A stretch of DNA of 64,000 nucleotides from assembly GCA_013152385.1 (NCBI GenBank), contig JAADGL010000044.1, forward strand, positions 1 to 64,000, in the 5' to 3' direction. The DNA comes from Acidobacteriota bacterium (GTDB taxonomy: Bacteria > Acidobacteriota > Holophagae > Thermotomaculales > Thermotomaculaceae). This document shows positions 1 to 7,391 of the stretch, piece after piece. Each line of letters opens with the position of its first letter. Within the stretch, counting starts at the first letter, position 1. The notes below the pieces were generated by a model. That model ran no database searches and had not been told where the DNA came from. It was given only the letters and a program-made list of their open reading frames with translations. The translations under genes and the position numbers were made by a program.

Positions 1-89
1 GCTGTCAATGTGGTTTTGCCATGGTCTACGTGACCGATGGTGCCAATGTTTACATGCGGTTTCGTTCTTTCGAATTTTGCCTTCGCCAT
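1..89 (-). CDS. tuf: Elongation factor Tu, 5' part (runs off left edge)
   Basis: Only the N-terminal 29 or so codons lie in the window, read on the minus strand from ATG at 89 to the left edge. The reading begins [14 protein letters not shown] and continues into the P-loop region with HVDHGKTT, which is the invariant start of bacterial EF-Tu, the GTPase that brings aminoacyl-tRNA to the ribosome. A purine-rich Shine-Dalgarno stretch precedes the ATG. Three tRNA genes lie directly upstream on the same strand. The tRNA-Tyr-Gly-Thr-tuf order is a common bacterial arrangement, and the four genes probably share one transcript. Confidence 0.97.
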
Positions 90-129
90 TGTTTTTTCTC
101 TCCTTCTATAAAGAGTTTTCTATAAAAAA

Positions 130-205
130 TGGAGCCCACGACCGGACTTGAACCGGTGACCCCGTCCTTACCAAGGACGTGCTCTACCGACTGAGCCACG
201 TGGGC
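130..205 (-). tRNA. tRNA-Thr (anticodon GGT)
   Basis: A full cloverleaf reads on the minus strand from G at 205 to an encoded CCA at 132-130. The acceptor arm GCCCACG pairs with CGTGGGC, the anticodon loop is TTGGTAA (anticodon GGT), and the T arm contains GGTTCAAGTCC. It is 76 nt including CCA. Confidence 0.97.
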
Positions 206-230
206 ATATTTTTTGAATCCACAAAAAATA

Positions 231-307
231 TGGAGCGGGAAACGGGACTCGAACCCGCGACCCTCAGCTTGGAAGGCTGATGCTCTAGCCAACTGAGCTA
301 CTCCCGC
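231..307 (-). tRNA. tRNA-Gly (anticodon TCC)
   Basis: Cloverleaf on the minus strand starting GCGGGAG at 307 and ending in an encoded CCA at 233-231. The anticodon loop is CTTCCAA, giving anticodon TCC. The T loop is GGTTCGAGTCC. Length is 77 nt. It lies 25 nt upstream of tRNA-Thr. Confidence 0.97.
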
Positions 308-320
308 TCCGCTGAAAAAA

Positions 321-406
321 TGGTGGGGAGAGGAGGATTCGAACCTCCGAAGCCATCCGGCGACAGATTTACAGTCTGTTCCCTTTGACCGCTCGGGAAC
401 CTCCCC
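321..406 (-). tRNA. tRNA-Tyr (anticodon GTA)
   Basis: Class II tRNA of 86 nt with a long variable arm, beginning GGGGAGG at 406 and ending in an encoded CCA at 323-321. The anticodon loop is CTGTAAA, giving anticodon GTA. It is the first gene of the tRNA-tuf run. Confidence 0.97.
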
Positions 407-440
407 ACTTTCACCGGGGAATACCCCCGGCAAAGACAGT

Positions 441-468
441 ATGGTAACAGAAAATCGTTGGATTGCAA
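441..468 (-). promoter_or_regulatory. Probable sigma-70 promoter of the tRNA-tuf operon
   Basis: On the minus strand TTGCAA (468-463) is followed after 16 nt by TACCAT (446-441), about 35 nt upstream of tRNA-Tyr. A short GC-rich inverted repeat (CCGGGG/CCCCGG, about 414-430) lies between the -10 and the tRNA. No clear terminator was seen between hemC (ends 540) and this site. Confidence 0.5.
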
Positions 469-539
469 GGAAAAATATCAGGAAATTCCAACTTTCCCCA
501 TTTGCAGGGAAAAGAAATATAACCCTATCATTCTATTGT

Positions 540-1463
540 CTATTCCCCTTCGGCCTTCTGGATTCCAGCCAGGATTTCCGCGCCGCCGTCCGCCAGCATA
601 GCCCGGGCAAGGCTTTCTCCTGCGCCGTCCGCTTCACCGGCGGAGAGAAAGACCTCATGGCGAACCGCTTCTTTCCCGTCAACACTGCCGATATATCCCC
701 GGATTCGGAAATTTTCCCCCACTTCGGCATAGCATCCCACCGGCACCTTGCAGCCCCCCTCCACAATCCGGAGAAAGTCCCGTTCCTGAACCACTGCGGC
801 TCGGGATTCCGTATGATCCACCGCTGAAACAATGTCGGATATGGCTGTATCCCCCTTACGGGCCTCCACCGCCACAACACCCTGAGCCACCGCGGGAATC
901 ATTATGTCCGCAGGAATCACATCCGCCACAACCGACTCCAGCCCCAGCCGCTTCACTCCGGCATAAGCCAGAATAATGGCGTCATATTCTCCGCTTTCCA
1001 GTTTTTTCAGCCGGGTATCCACATTCCCTCTGAGCTCCCGGATTTCCACATTGGGAAACCGGTTCTTCAATTGACTGACCCTGCGCAGGCTTCCGGTACC
1101 GACCACACCGCCTTTTTCCAGGTCCGCAAGGCGGATTTTTCCGGAAATCAGGGCGTCCAGCGGCCTTTCCCGTTCTAAAAAAGCCACCAGCTGAAACCGG
1201 CTGTCAATCTCAGACGGAAGGTCCTTGCAGCTATGGACAGCCAGGTCAATCTCACCCGCATCCAGCGCAATCTCCAGCTGCTTGGTAAAAAGCCCGACCC
1301 CTCCCATCTCATTCAACGGTGTTTTCTGATCCAGATCGCCGGTGGTTTTGATAATCCGAATCACAAACTCATGGCCGGGATGCGCCTTCTCCAGCCTCTT
1401 TTTCACATGCTCCGCCTGCCACAATGCCAGTTTGGAGCCCCGTGTTCCGATTTTTATTTCCAT
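540..1463 (-). CDS. hemC: Porphobilinogen deaminase (hydroxymethylbilane synthase)
   Basis: The 307-residue protein matches HemC, which joins four porphobilinogen units into hydroxymethylbilane in the cytoplasm. It opens with IGTRGSKLALWQ, carries VHSCKD (the VHSxKD segment with the catalytic Asp), TGSLRR and LRGNVDTRL, and has the dipyrromethane-cofactor Cys in GGCKVPVG near residue 239. The start is supported by a GAGGAGAAGG ribosome site. It is the last gene of the minus-strand haem operon, 16 nt after hemA. hemD and hemB, which often follow hemC, are not in the window. Confidence 0.97.
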   Translation of the reverse strand: MEIKIGTRGSKLALWQAEHVKKRLEKAHPGHEFVIRIIKTTGDLDQKTPLNEMGGVGLFTKQLEIALDAGEIDLAVHSCKDLPSEIDSRFQLVAFLERERPLDALISGKIRLADLEKGGVVGTGSLRRVSQLKNRFPNVEIRELRGNVDTRLKKLESGEYDAIILAYAGVKRLGLESVVADVIPADIMIPAVAQGVVAVEARKGDTAISDIVSAVDHTESRAAVVQERDFLRIVEGGCKVPVGCYAEVGENFRIRGYIGSVDGKEAVRHEVFLSAGEADGAGESLARAMLADGGAEILAGIQKAEGE

Positions 1464-1479
1464 CTTATTCCCCTTCTCC

Positions 1480-2745
1480 TCAATTTAATTTGAATATGGA
1501 CTTAAAAAACGACACCAGCCCGCCTTCCAGATTCTCCTCCCGGGCCGCCCGTTTCAATTCGGTTATGGGCTGATGCAGCATTTTATTCATAATAGAGCAG
1601 CTGAGGCGGTCCAGCTCCTTTTTCACCTCATCGGAACAGCCGTGCAGGTGCTTCAGAGACTTCTCCAGCTCTTCTTTCCGCATCGCTTCCACACTCCGGC
1701 GCAGTTCGACAATCATTGGGTTTACATCCTGCATCCGCCGCCATTTCTCATACTCCCGAACCCGTTTTGCAATGAGAACCGCCGCTTTTTCCGCTTCTTT
1801 TTTCCGCTTCTCCATATTGGCCTCAATCACCTTCTGCAAATCGTCAATATCGAAGAGAAATACCCCGGGCAAGTCCCCCGCCTCCGGTTCAATATCCCGG
1901 GGAACCGCAATATCAATAAGCAGCAGGGAAGCGGATTTTCTTTTCCGTAAAACAGCTTCCAGCTCCGCTCTTCCGATTACCGGATCCGGCGAACCGGTTG
2001 AACTGACCACAATATCCGCTGCCGACAATGCTTCTTTGATATTCTCCAGCGAAAAGGGATTGCCGTTAAACCGAACCGCCAGCTTTTCTGCCCGCTCAAG
2101 AGTCCGATTCGCTACATCCACGGCGTCCACACCCCGTTCCTTCAGATGCGTTGCAGCCAGCTCGCACATCTCTCCCGCCCCCACCAGAAGCGCCCGCTTC
2201 CCTTTCAATTCACCGAAAACCTTCCGTGCCAGCTCCACCGCCACATAAGAAACCGACACCGCGCTTTTGGCAATCTCGGTCTGAGTCCGAACCTGTTTCA
2301 CCGTCTGAACCGTGTGGCGGTAAATACTGGACAGGCGGCTTCCGGCAGTCCCCGCCGAAATGGCCCGGTCAAAAGCATCCTTGACCTGTCCTGTGATCTG
2401 CGGTTCACCGAGCACCATGGATTCCAGGCCGGACGCGACCCGGAAAACATGCTCCACCGCCTTCAACCCCCAGAACACATAAACATGCTCCCGGATTTCA
2501 GAAACCGGCACCTCCGCCCGTTCCGCCAGAAAAGAAACCAGCCGTTCCTCCCCTGCGTCGTCACCGGCAGCCATCGCTATCAGCTCGGTACGGTTGCATG
2601 TGGAGAGAATCACCAGTTCCCGGAACAATTCTTCCTGAATCAGTTCACGGAGGACATTGTCCACTTCCTCCGGGTTCAGCCCCACCTTCTCCCGAAGCCG
2701 AACCGGTGCCGTTTCGTGATTCAACCCAACCAGAACCAGTCCCAT
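1480..2745 (-). CDS. hemA: Glutamyl-tRNA reductase
   Basis: A 421-residue HemA that reduces glutamyl-tRNA(Glu) to glutamate-1-semialdehyde, the committed step of tetrapyrrole synthesis. The start GLNHETAPV is diagnostic. The catalytic Cys lies in STCNRTE near residue 50, followed by GLESMVLGEPQI. A Rossmann NADPH motif VGAGEMCELAA lies mid-protein, and the C-terminal dimerisation helix region contains NKMLHQP. It begins one base after the stop of the HemX-like gene, so translation is probably coupled. The partner hemL (GSA aminomutase) is not in the window. Confidence 0.97.
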   Translation of the reverse strand: MGLVLVGLNHETAPVRLREKVGLNPEEVDNVLRELIQEELFRELVILSTCNRTELIAMAAGDDAGEERLVSFLAERAEVPVSEIREHVYVFWGLKAVEHVFRVASGLESMVLGEPQITGQVKDAFDRAISAGTAGSRLSSIYRHTVQTVKQVRTQTEIAKSAVSVSYVAVELARKVFGELKGKRALLVGAGEMCELAATHLKERGVDAVDVANRTLERAEKLAVRFNGNPFSLENIKEALSAADIVVSSTGSPDPVIGRAELEAVLRKRKSASLLLIDIAVPRDIEPEAGDLPGVFLFDIDDLQKVIEANMEKRKKEAEKAAVLIAKRVREYEKWRRMQDVNPMIVELRRSVEAMRKEELEKSLKHLHGCSDEVKKELDRLSCSIMNKMLHQPITELKRAAREENLEGGLVSFFKSIFKLN

Positions 2746-3573
2746 TTACTTCGCCCCGTATGATTGCGTTAATGTGTGAATAGACGGAAGAAAGCTGCTG
2801 ACAACAAAAGAAAGCAAAATCAGCAGAACGCACCAGATCACCGCAACGGCAAAACGGCGCCCCCGGATTCTGTCTGAAATCTTGCTGTAAAAAAGCCAGG
2901 CGTAAATCACCCACATCACCGTTGACCAGACCACCTTCGGGTCCAGATACCAGCCCGGCCCCCAGACCTTTGCCGCCCAGAAAAAACCGATAAGCAGCCC
3001 GGTTGTAATCAGCGGAAACCCGGCAGAAACCCCCAGGCCGGCCATTTCTTCCAGTTTACCGAGGGACGGAAGCCTCGAATACAGCTGATTAAAGCGTTTG
3101 GACTTCAGATTTTTCTCCTGAATCAGATACATCACCGAAGAAGCGAAAGCAAGAATAAACAACGCCTCCCCCAACATCAGAAACCCGGTATGAATCCCGA
3201 GAAGAAAGGGAGATACCATCTTCATCTGCGCCGCCTGGACATTCCGTGAAAAAAGAGAAACAATATTAAAGAAAAACCCCACCGGTACAAGAAACGTTCC
3301 GAGAAGCGGAATTTTGAACCGGAATTCAAACAGAAAATAGAGAAGATAAATCAACAGCGCCAGGAAATTGTAACTGAGAAACGGAGTGGTAACCGGCTGA
3401 GAATGATATTGCACCCCCTGAAAGGCGAGAAAAAACATCAGCATCAGCGTACCTGCCGCCAGCATCGATGACGCGGCAACAATTACCGGCCGGCTTTTTT
3501 TGTACGCAAAAATAAAAAACAGAAACAGGGCAATGAAATTGGCTGCCACAGACAACTCATACAAAATCCTCAT
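2746..3573 (-). CDS. HemX/CcsA-type cytochrome c assembly membrane protein
   Basis: A 275-residue polytopic membrane protein with about eight hydrophobic segments. Near the C-terminus DPKVVWSTVMWVIYAW resembles the WDPKETW...WLIYA signature of the CcsA/CcmC/HemX haem-handling family. Conserved His residues sit in the middle (LGIHTGF) and at the end (SIHTL). In Bacillus a homologue, HemX, lies beside hemA and affects GluTR level; CcsA homologues take part in system II cytochrome c maturation. Position directly before hemA favours HemX, while the multihaem cytochromes further along make a CcsA role attractive. Its start overlaps the hemY stop by 4 nt (ATGA). Confidence 0.8.
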   Translation of the reverse strand: MRILYELSVAANFIALFLFFIFAYKKSRPVIVAASSMLAAGTLMLMFFLAFQGVQYHSQPVTTPFLSYNFLALLIYLLYFLFEFRFKIPLLGTFLVPVGFFFNIVSLFSRNVQAAQMKMVSPFLLGIHTGFLMLGEALFILAFASSVMYLIQEKNLKSKRFNQLYSRLPSLGKLEEMAGLGVSAGFPLITTGLLIGFFWAAKVWGPGWYLDPKVVWSTVMWVIYAWLFYSKISDRIRGRRFAVAVIWCVLLILLSFVVSSFLPSIHTLTQSYGAK

Positions 3574-4913
3574 TCCCCCTCCTTTTTCTCAAAAAAATCC
3601 AGAACCTTATCCGCTGTCATAAATGCCGCAAGGGTACAGTCATTGATTCCGATACCATAAAAAGCATTACCTGTGACAAAAAGGCCCGGAACCGATGCTG
3701 CCGCGGCTTCAACCGCCTCCACAATTCTGTAATGGCCGGAATAATACTGCGGAATAGACCGCTGCCAACGGAAAATACCGACATTTTCAAGCTCATTTCG
3801 GTTCAATTTCAGAAAACCGGCCAATTCCTCAGATGCCGTATCCACAAGTTGTGCCCGGTCCATCTCCCGCACCTCGTAATGCCGGTCTCCGCCCAGCATC
3901 ACCGTCACAAGGTCATATTCATCTGTTCCCCGGTTGGGGAAAATTCCGGAAGAATACAAGGCACCCAGAATCCGCCGGTTTTCCACCGAAGGAATCAGAA
4001 ACCCGAACCCGTCCGCAAACCCTTTCTTCACAGCAAACGGAACAACCGCCATCGGAGGATACGGAACAGACACAAGGCTTTCCGCCACACCTTCCAGCCC
4101 TGAAACCGTCATCTCCGCCAGACTATACGCCGGAACCGCCAGCACCACCGCATCGTAAACACCGTGTCCCTGATCCAGAATAAACCCGGCCTCGGCCTTC
4201 CGAACCTCCCGGACTCCGGTTCCGGTGTAAAGGGTAAAAGCCCCGGATACCGCCAGCATCTCAATCAGCTGGCCCATCCCGTTCTCAAAAGAAGTCAGGC
4301 GGCCGGATGGAGACGCCTTCTTCGACCGGAGTTTCATCATTGCCCGGATCAGGCTGCCGTACTCCATTTCCAGCTCATGAATACGGGGGAAACACGACGC
4401 CAGGCTCAACTTATCCACATTGCCGGCAAACACCCCGCTGACCATCGGGTCCAGCATCCAGGTCACCGCCTGTTCCCCAAGACGGCGTTTCCCGAATTCC
4501 GCAATCGTCTCGTCCTCATCCCCCACCTTTTTCGGAACAAAAGGCTCCTTCAAAATCCGCAGCTTCCCTCCCGGAGACAAAATAGAAGAAGAAAAAAACT
4601 TCAACGGCTTATCCGGCAGCGGCACCAGCCGCCCATTCTTCACAATCATCCGTTTCTCTGCCTTCGCGTCTGCCGGCAGCAGCGTATCCTGCTTTTCCAG
4701 CATATCCACAATCTTCAGCGTTGTCGGCTTCCCGGACAAAAACCCGTTGGGGCCGGTTTCCATCAAAAAACCGTCATTCCGGTAACTGGCAATCGTCCCG
4801 CCGGGGGCCGGATTCTTCTCGAAAACATCAATCTCCGCGCCGGGGATTCTCCGTCCCGTCACAAACGCGGTTGCCAACCCGGAAATTCCGCCGCCGATGA
4901 CCGCAATTTTCAC
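3570..4913 (-). CDS. hemY: Protoporphyrinogen/coproporphyrinogen oxidase (HemY/CgoX type)
   Basis: A 447-residue FAD-dependent amine-oxidase-fold protein. The N-terminus IAVIGGGISGLATAF is the dinucleotide-binding motif, followed by an acidic strand end (DVFEKN) and PGGTI. The C-terminal FAD segment reads VTGNAFYGIGINDC. The family oxidises protoporphyrinogen IX (HemG/HemY) or, in coproporphyrin-dependent organisms, coproporphyrinogen III (CgoX). The gene order hemE-hemH-hemY is that of the Bacillus hemEHY operon, where the enzyme is CgoX. Which substrate applies here cannot be decided by eye. It overlaps hemH by 4 nt. Confidence 0.92.
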   Translation of the reverse strand: MKIAVIGGGISGLATAFVTGRRIPGAEIDVFEKNPAPGGTIASYRNDGFLMETGPNGFLSGKPTTLKIVDMLEKQDTLLPADAKAEKRMIVKNGRLVPLPDKPLKFFSSSILSPGGKLRILKEPFVPKKVGDEDETIAEFGKRRLGEQAVTWMLDPMVSGVFAGNVDKLSLASCFPRIHELEMEYGSLIRAMMKLRSKKASPSGRLTSFENGMGQLIEMLAVSGAFTLYTGTGVREVRKAEAGFILDQGHGVYDAVVLAVPAYSLAEMTVSGLEGVAESLVSVPYPPMAVVPFAVKKGFADGFGFLIPSVENRRILGALYSSGIFPNRGTDEYDLVTVMLGGDRHYEVREMDRAQLVDTASEELAGFLKLNRNELENVGIFRWQRSIPQYYSGHYRIVEAVEAAAASVPGLFVTGNAFYGIGINDCTLAAFMTADKVLDFFEKKEGE

Positions 4914-5860
4914 GATTTTTCCCCCTTCACCGGTGTTTTTTCAGACACTGCCGCTTTCAAACTCCTGCCGGCATAATCCGATAAAAAAGACAAAAAAGAA
5001 ACGTCTCCGTTGAAACAGGGTACCCTGTCCACCTGTTCCACCCCTATTTTACCAGCAAACTCCCGCAAGTACAGATCCAGCTCATAAAGGGTCTCGGAAT
5101 TATCCACCGTAAAGCTCAACGGCACCACAACCACACGCCGGATTCCGGCTTCCGCCAGCGCCCTGACAGAATCTTCGATAAACGGCCCCACCCACTTCAC
5201 CGGCCCCAGCGGGCTTTGAAAAGAAAGTTCCACCGGAACATCCGGGAACTGCCCCCGAATCCATTCTGCCTGCTCCTTCACCTGGCTGATATACGGATCA
5301 CCCCTTCGAACAGCAGATTCCGGAATAGAATGGGCAGTCAAAAGGACAGCCGCCGGCTTCGGCCCCGGCTTATCCAGTTCCGTTCGAATCCTGCCGGACA
5401 ACAAACGCAAAAACGTATCATTATTATAGTAAGGCGCCGAAATCCGGACATCGGTAAGGCCGGCAATGGCATCTTCAAGGCTGCCGGTTGACGAAAAAGA
5501 ATAATGGGGAAAAGTGGGCAGCACCAGCACCGGGCCTCTTTCCGATGCTTTTCGTACTGTTTTATGGAAAAACGGTTCCATATACCGGAACCCGGGTTCA
5601 AAACGAACATCTTTCTGCCTTTCATTGAGAATCCGGCACATATCCGACACCGTCCGGTTCACCGGGGACCCGCCGATTGCCCTGTAAATCTCCCTTGACC
5701 TACCGCCACGCAAGCGGGAAATCAAACATGCCAGCGGAAAACGCAAAAAAGCGGGTAACCCGATAATTCGGCGGTCTGAAAAAATTCGTTTGAGAAACGG
5801 CCGGACATCGGACAACAATTCCGGGCCGCCGTAATCGGCTAAGACGACGGTTGGCCGCAC
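4910..5860 (-). CDS. hemH: Ferrochelatase (proto- or coproporphyrin)
   Basis: A 316-residue ferrochelatase that inserts Fe(II) into a porphyrin. The N-terminus LADYGGPE matches the LxNxGGP start of the family. LLTAHSIPES carries the metal-site His, and DNSETLYELD carries the conserved C-terminal Glu. The start is GTG at 5860, 7 nt after a GAGG site inside the end of hemE, so the genes overlap by 22 nt. The protein could act on protoporphyrin IX or coproporphyrin III (CpfC). The hemEHY arrangement favours the latter but does not prove it. Confidence 0.94.
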   Translation of the reverse strand: MRPTVVLADYGGPELLSDVRPFLKRIFSDRRIIGLPAFLRFPLACLISRLRGGRSREIYRAIGGSPVNRTVSDMCRILNERQKDVRFEPGFRYMEPFFHKTVRKASERGPVLVLPTFPHYSFSSTGSLEDAIAGLTDVRISAPYYNNDTFLRLLSGRIRTELDKPGPKPAAVLLTAHSIPESAVRRGDPYISQVKEQAEWIRGQFPDVPVELSFQSPLGPVKWVGPFIEDSVRALAEAGIRRVVVVPLSFTVDNSETLYELDLYLREFAGKIGVEQVDRVPCFNGDVSFLSFLSDYAGRSLKAAVSEKTPVKGEKS

Positions 5861-6876
5861 CGGATAACCTCAATGAGGGTCCGAACACTATCCACCGGCG
5901 TCTCCGGCAGAATACCGTGGCCCAGATTAAACACATGGCCCTTAATTTTTCTGCCCTCTTCAATCACCCGTTTCGCCTCCCGTTCAATCACATCGCTGCC
6001 GCCGAACAAAACCACCGGGTCCATATTCCCCTGAAGGACAAAACGGTTCCCGGAACGTTCCGCCGCATCTGTCAGCGACACCGACCAGTCCACCCCGAGG
6101 CAGTCTGCCTTCAGCTCCTGAAGCAGCGGGAAAAAACCAAACCCGTTCTTCGCAAAATAAATCAATGGCGTATCGGGGAATTGCCCTTTCAGCGTATTGA
6201 AAATCCGCTTCACATAGGGAAAAACATAGCGTTCATAATCAAAACACGACAACACACCGCCAAAAGTATCAAACAACTGAACCGCCTCCGCGCCGGCTTG
6301 AATCTGGGAAGACAAATACCCCTCCAGCACCGTGGACAACTTCTCCATCAGCAGCCTGAAACTCCGTTCATCATTATACATCATCGCCTTCAGATACGTA
6401 TAATTCCGGGAAGCAGCACCCTCCACCATATAACAGGCCAGCGTAAACGGCGCTCCGGCAAAACCGATCAGCGTCTTGCTTTCCGGAAGAAATCTGGACA
6501 AACGGCCCAGCGTTTCATACACAAACCCCACAGCCTCCGGAACCCCCTCTGTCTTCAATGCCTCCACATCCTCACGTGAACGGACCGGATTGTGAAACAC
6601 CGGGCCCCTGCCTTCAACAAACTCCAGATTCATCCCCATCGCTTCACTGAAAATCAGAATATCCGAAAACAGAATCGCCCCGTCCATATCAAACTTCTCC
6701 ACCGGAAGAAGAGTAACCTCCGTTGCCAGTTCCGGTGTCTTACACATATCCAGAAACGAATTCTCCGCCCGAATAGCACGGTACTCCGGCAGAAACCGTC
6801 CTGCCTGGCGCATAATCCATACCGGCGGAACCTCCGGCTGCTTTCCCCGAAGCGCATTCAAAAGTGGCTTATTCAT
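5839..6876 (-). CDS. hemE: Uroporphyrinogen III decarboxylase
   Basis: A 345-residue HemE that converts uroporphyrinogen III to coproporphyrinogen III. Diagnostic segments are WIMRQAGRFLPEYR near the start, DAILFSDIL-like GAILFSDIL, GFAGAPFTLACY and FNLGHGILP. An in-frame TTG at 6879 sits just before ATG 6876; I prefer the ATG because GAGGAG (6890-6885) is then 8 nt away. It is the first gene of the operon, and the roughly 500 nt upstream hold only repeats and hairpins. The porphyrin branch point to sirohaem would be upstream of this step. Confidence 0.97.
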   Translation of the reverse strand: MNKPLLNALRGKQPEVPPVWIMRQAGRFLPEYRAIRAENSFLDMCKTPELATEVTLLPVEKFDMDGAILFSDILIFSEAMGMNLEFVEGRGPVFHNPVRSREDVEALKTEGVPEAVGFVYETLGRLSRFLPESKTLIGFAGAPFTLACYMVEGAASRNYTYLKAMMYNDERSFRLLMEKLSTVLEGYLSSQIQAGAEAVQLFDTFGGVLSCFDYERYVFPYVKRIFNTLKGQFPDTPLIYFAKNGFGFFPLLQELKADCLGVDWSVSLTDAAERSGNRFVLQGNMDPVVLFGGSDVIEREAKRVIEEGRKIKGHVFNLGHGILPETPVDSVRTLIEVIRCGQPSS

Positions 6877-6960
6877 CAAAAAAACTCCTCAAAATAACTT
6901 CATCGCCCCTGCAAAGGCCCCATCAGCTTACCATTCAAAGACAAAATGAGCAATCCCCAC

Positions 6961-6975
6961 AGCGCGCAGCGCGCT
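6961..6975. repeat. Perfect 15-nt palindrome AGCGCGC-A-GCGCGCT
   Basis: Two 7-nt self-complementary GC arms around a central A, directly before the first copy of the direct repeat. It lies about 85 nt upstream of hemE and could be a transcript hairpin or part of the repeat family. Confidence 0.5.
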
Positions 6976-6984
6976 GCCACCCTC

Positions 6985-7050
6985 TGATTCTTCTCATCTT
7001 ATTCCTTTATCTAACACTGATCATCTAACATCCGGTGCAACGCGCCGCAG
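6985..7050 (+). repeat. Intergenic direct repeat, copy 1
   Basis: Begins GATTCTTCTCATCTT and ends CATCTAACATCCGG followed by GCAACGCGCCGCAG. A longer copy lies at 7282-7360 in the same orientation. The core ATCTAACATC also occurs inverted (GATGTTAGAT) at 7233-7242. No coding sense was found. Confidence 0.75.
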
Positions 7051-7065
7051 ATACCCGCTCTTTCT

Positions 7066-7216
7066 CCCGGCCTGCGAAGCAGCCGGGACTGAACTTTCCG
7101 GTTAAAGGTATACACTCCCTTATTCCGTTCCCGGGCGGAAACGGACAGCTTTGGTGTCCGCGCACCAACCAGGGAAACAGGACAAGGGTCCAGAAGTACC
7201 AGCTTCGGTGGAGTGT
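7066..7216. other. Hairpin-rich non-coding segment between the two direct repeats
   Basis: The stretch 6877-7391 has no credible gene. Inside it are a stem CCCGGCCTGC/GCAGCCGGG (7066-7087, GAA loop, one bulge), TCCGTT/AACGGA (7124-7145), TTGGTG/CACCAA (7151-7168), GGAC/GTCC near 7180, and an outer pair ACACTCC (7112-7118) with GGAGTGT (7210-7216). This could be a structured RNA or a repeated intergenic element. I recognise no known RNA family. Confidence 0.4.
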
Positions 7217-7281
7217 TAGGTTTTAGATGAAAGATGTTAGATGTTCAGAAAAAAGGCAGGGGAGCGGCACAGCAACTCTTT

Positions 7282-7360
7282 GATTCTTCTCATCTTGCTT
7301 CTTTATCTAGCATCTGGCGCCTAACACCTATCATCTAACATCCGGCGCAACGCGCCGCAG
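7282..7360 (+). repeat. Intergenic direct repeat, copy 2
   Basis: Second copy of the element at 6985-7050, with an extra internal TCTAGCATC/CTAACACC unit. It ends in the same CCGGCGCAACGCGCCGCAG and stops 32 nt from the 3' end of the histidine kinase gene. Confidence 0.75.
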
Positions 7361-7391
7361 CCAGTCCCCGTTCTGCTCACGCTTCCTATTT

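Noticed and set aside
50-433. Open frame of 127 codons on the minus strand over the tRNA genes
   Set aside because: It reads through three full tRNA cloverleaves; the sequence is explained by them.
7035-7226. 63-codon open frame in the non-coding region
   Set aside because: It runs across the hairpins and the direct repeat and has no ribosome site; better seen as repeat or RNA.
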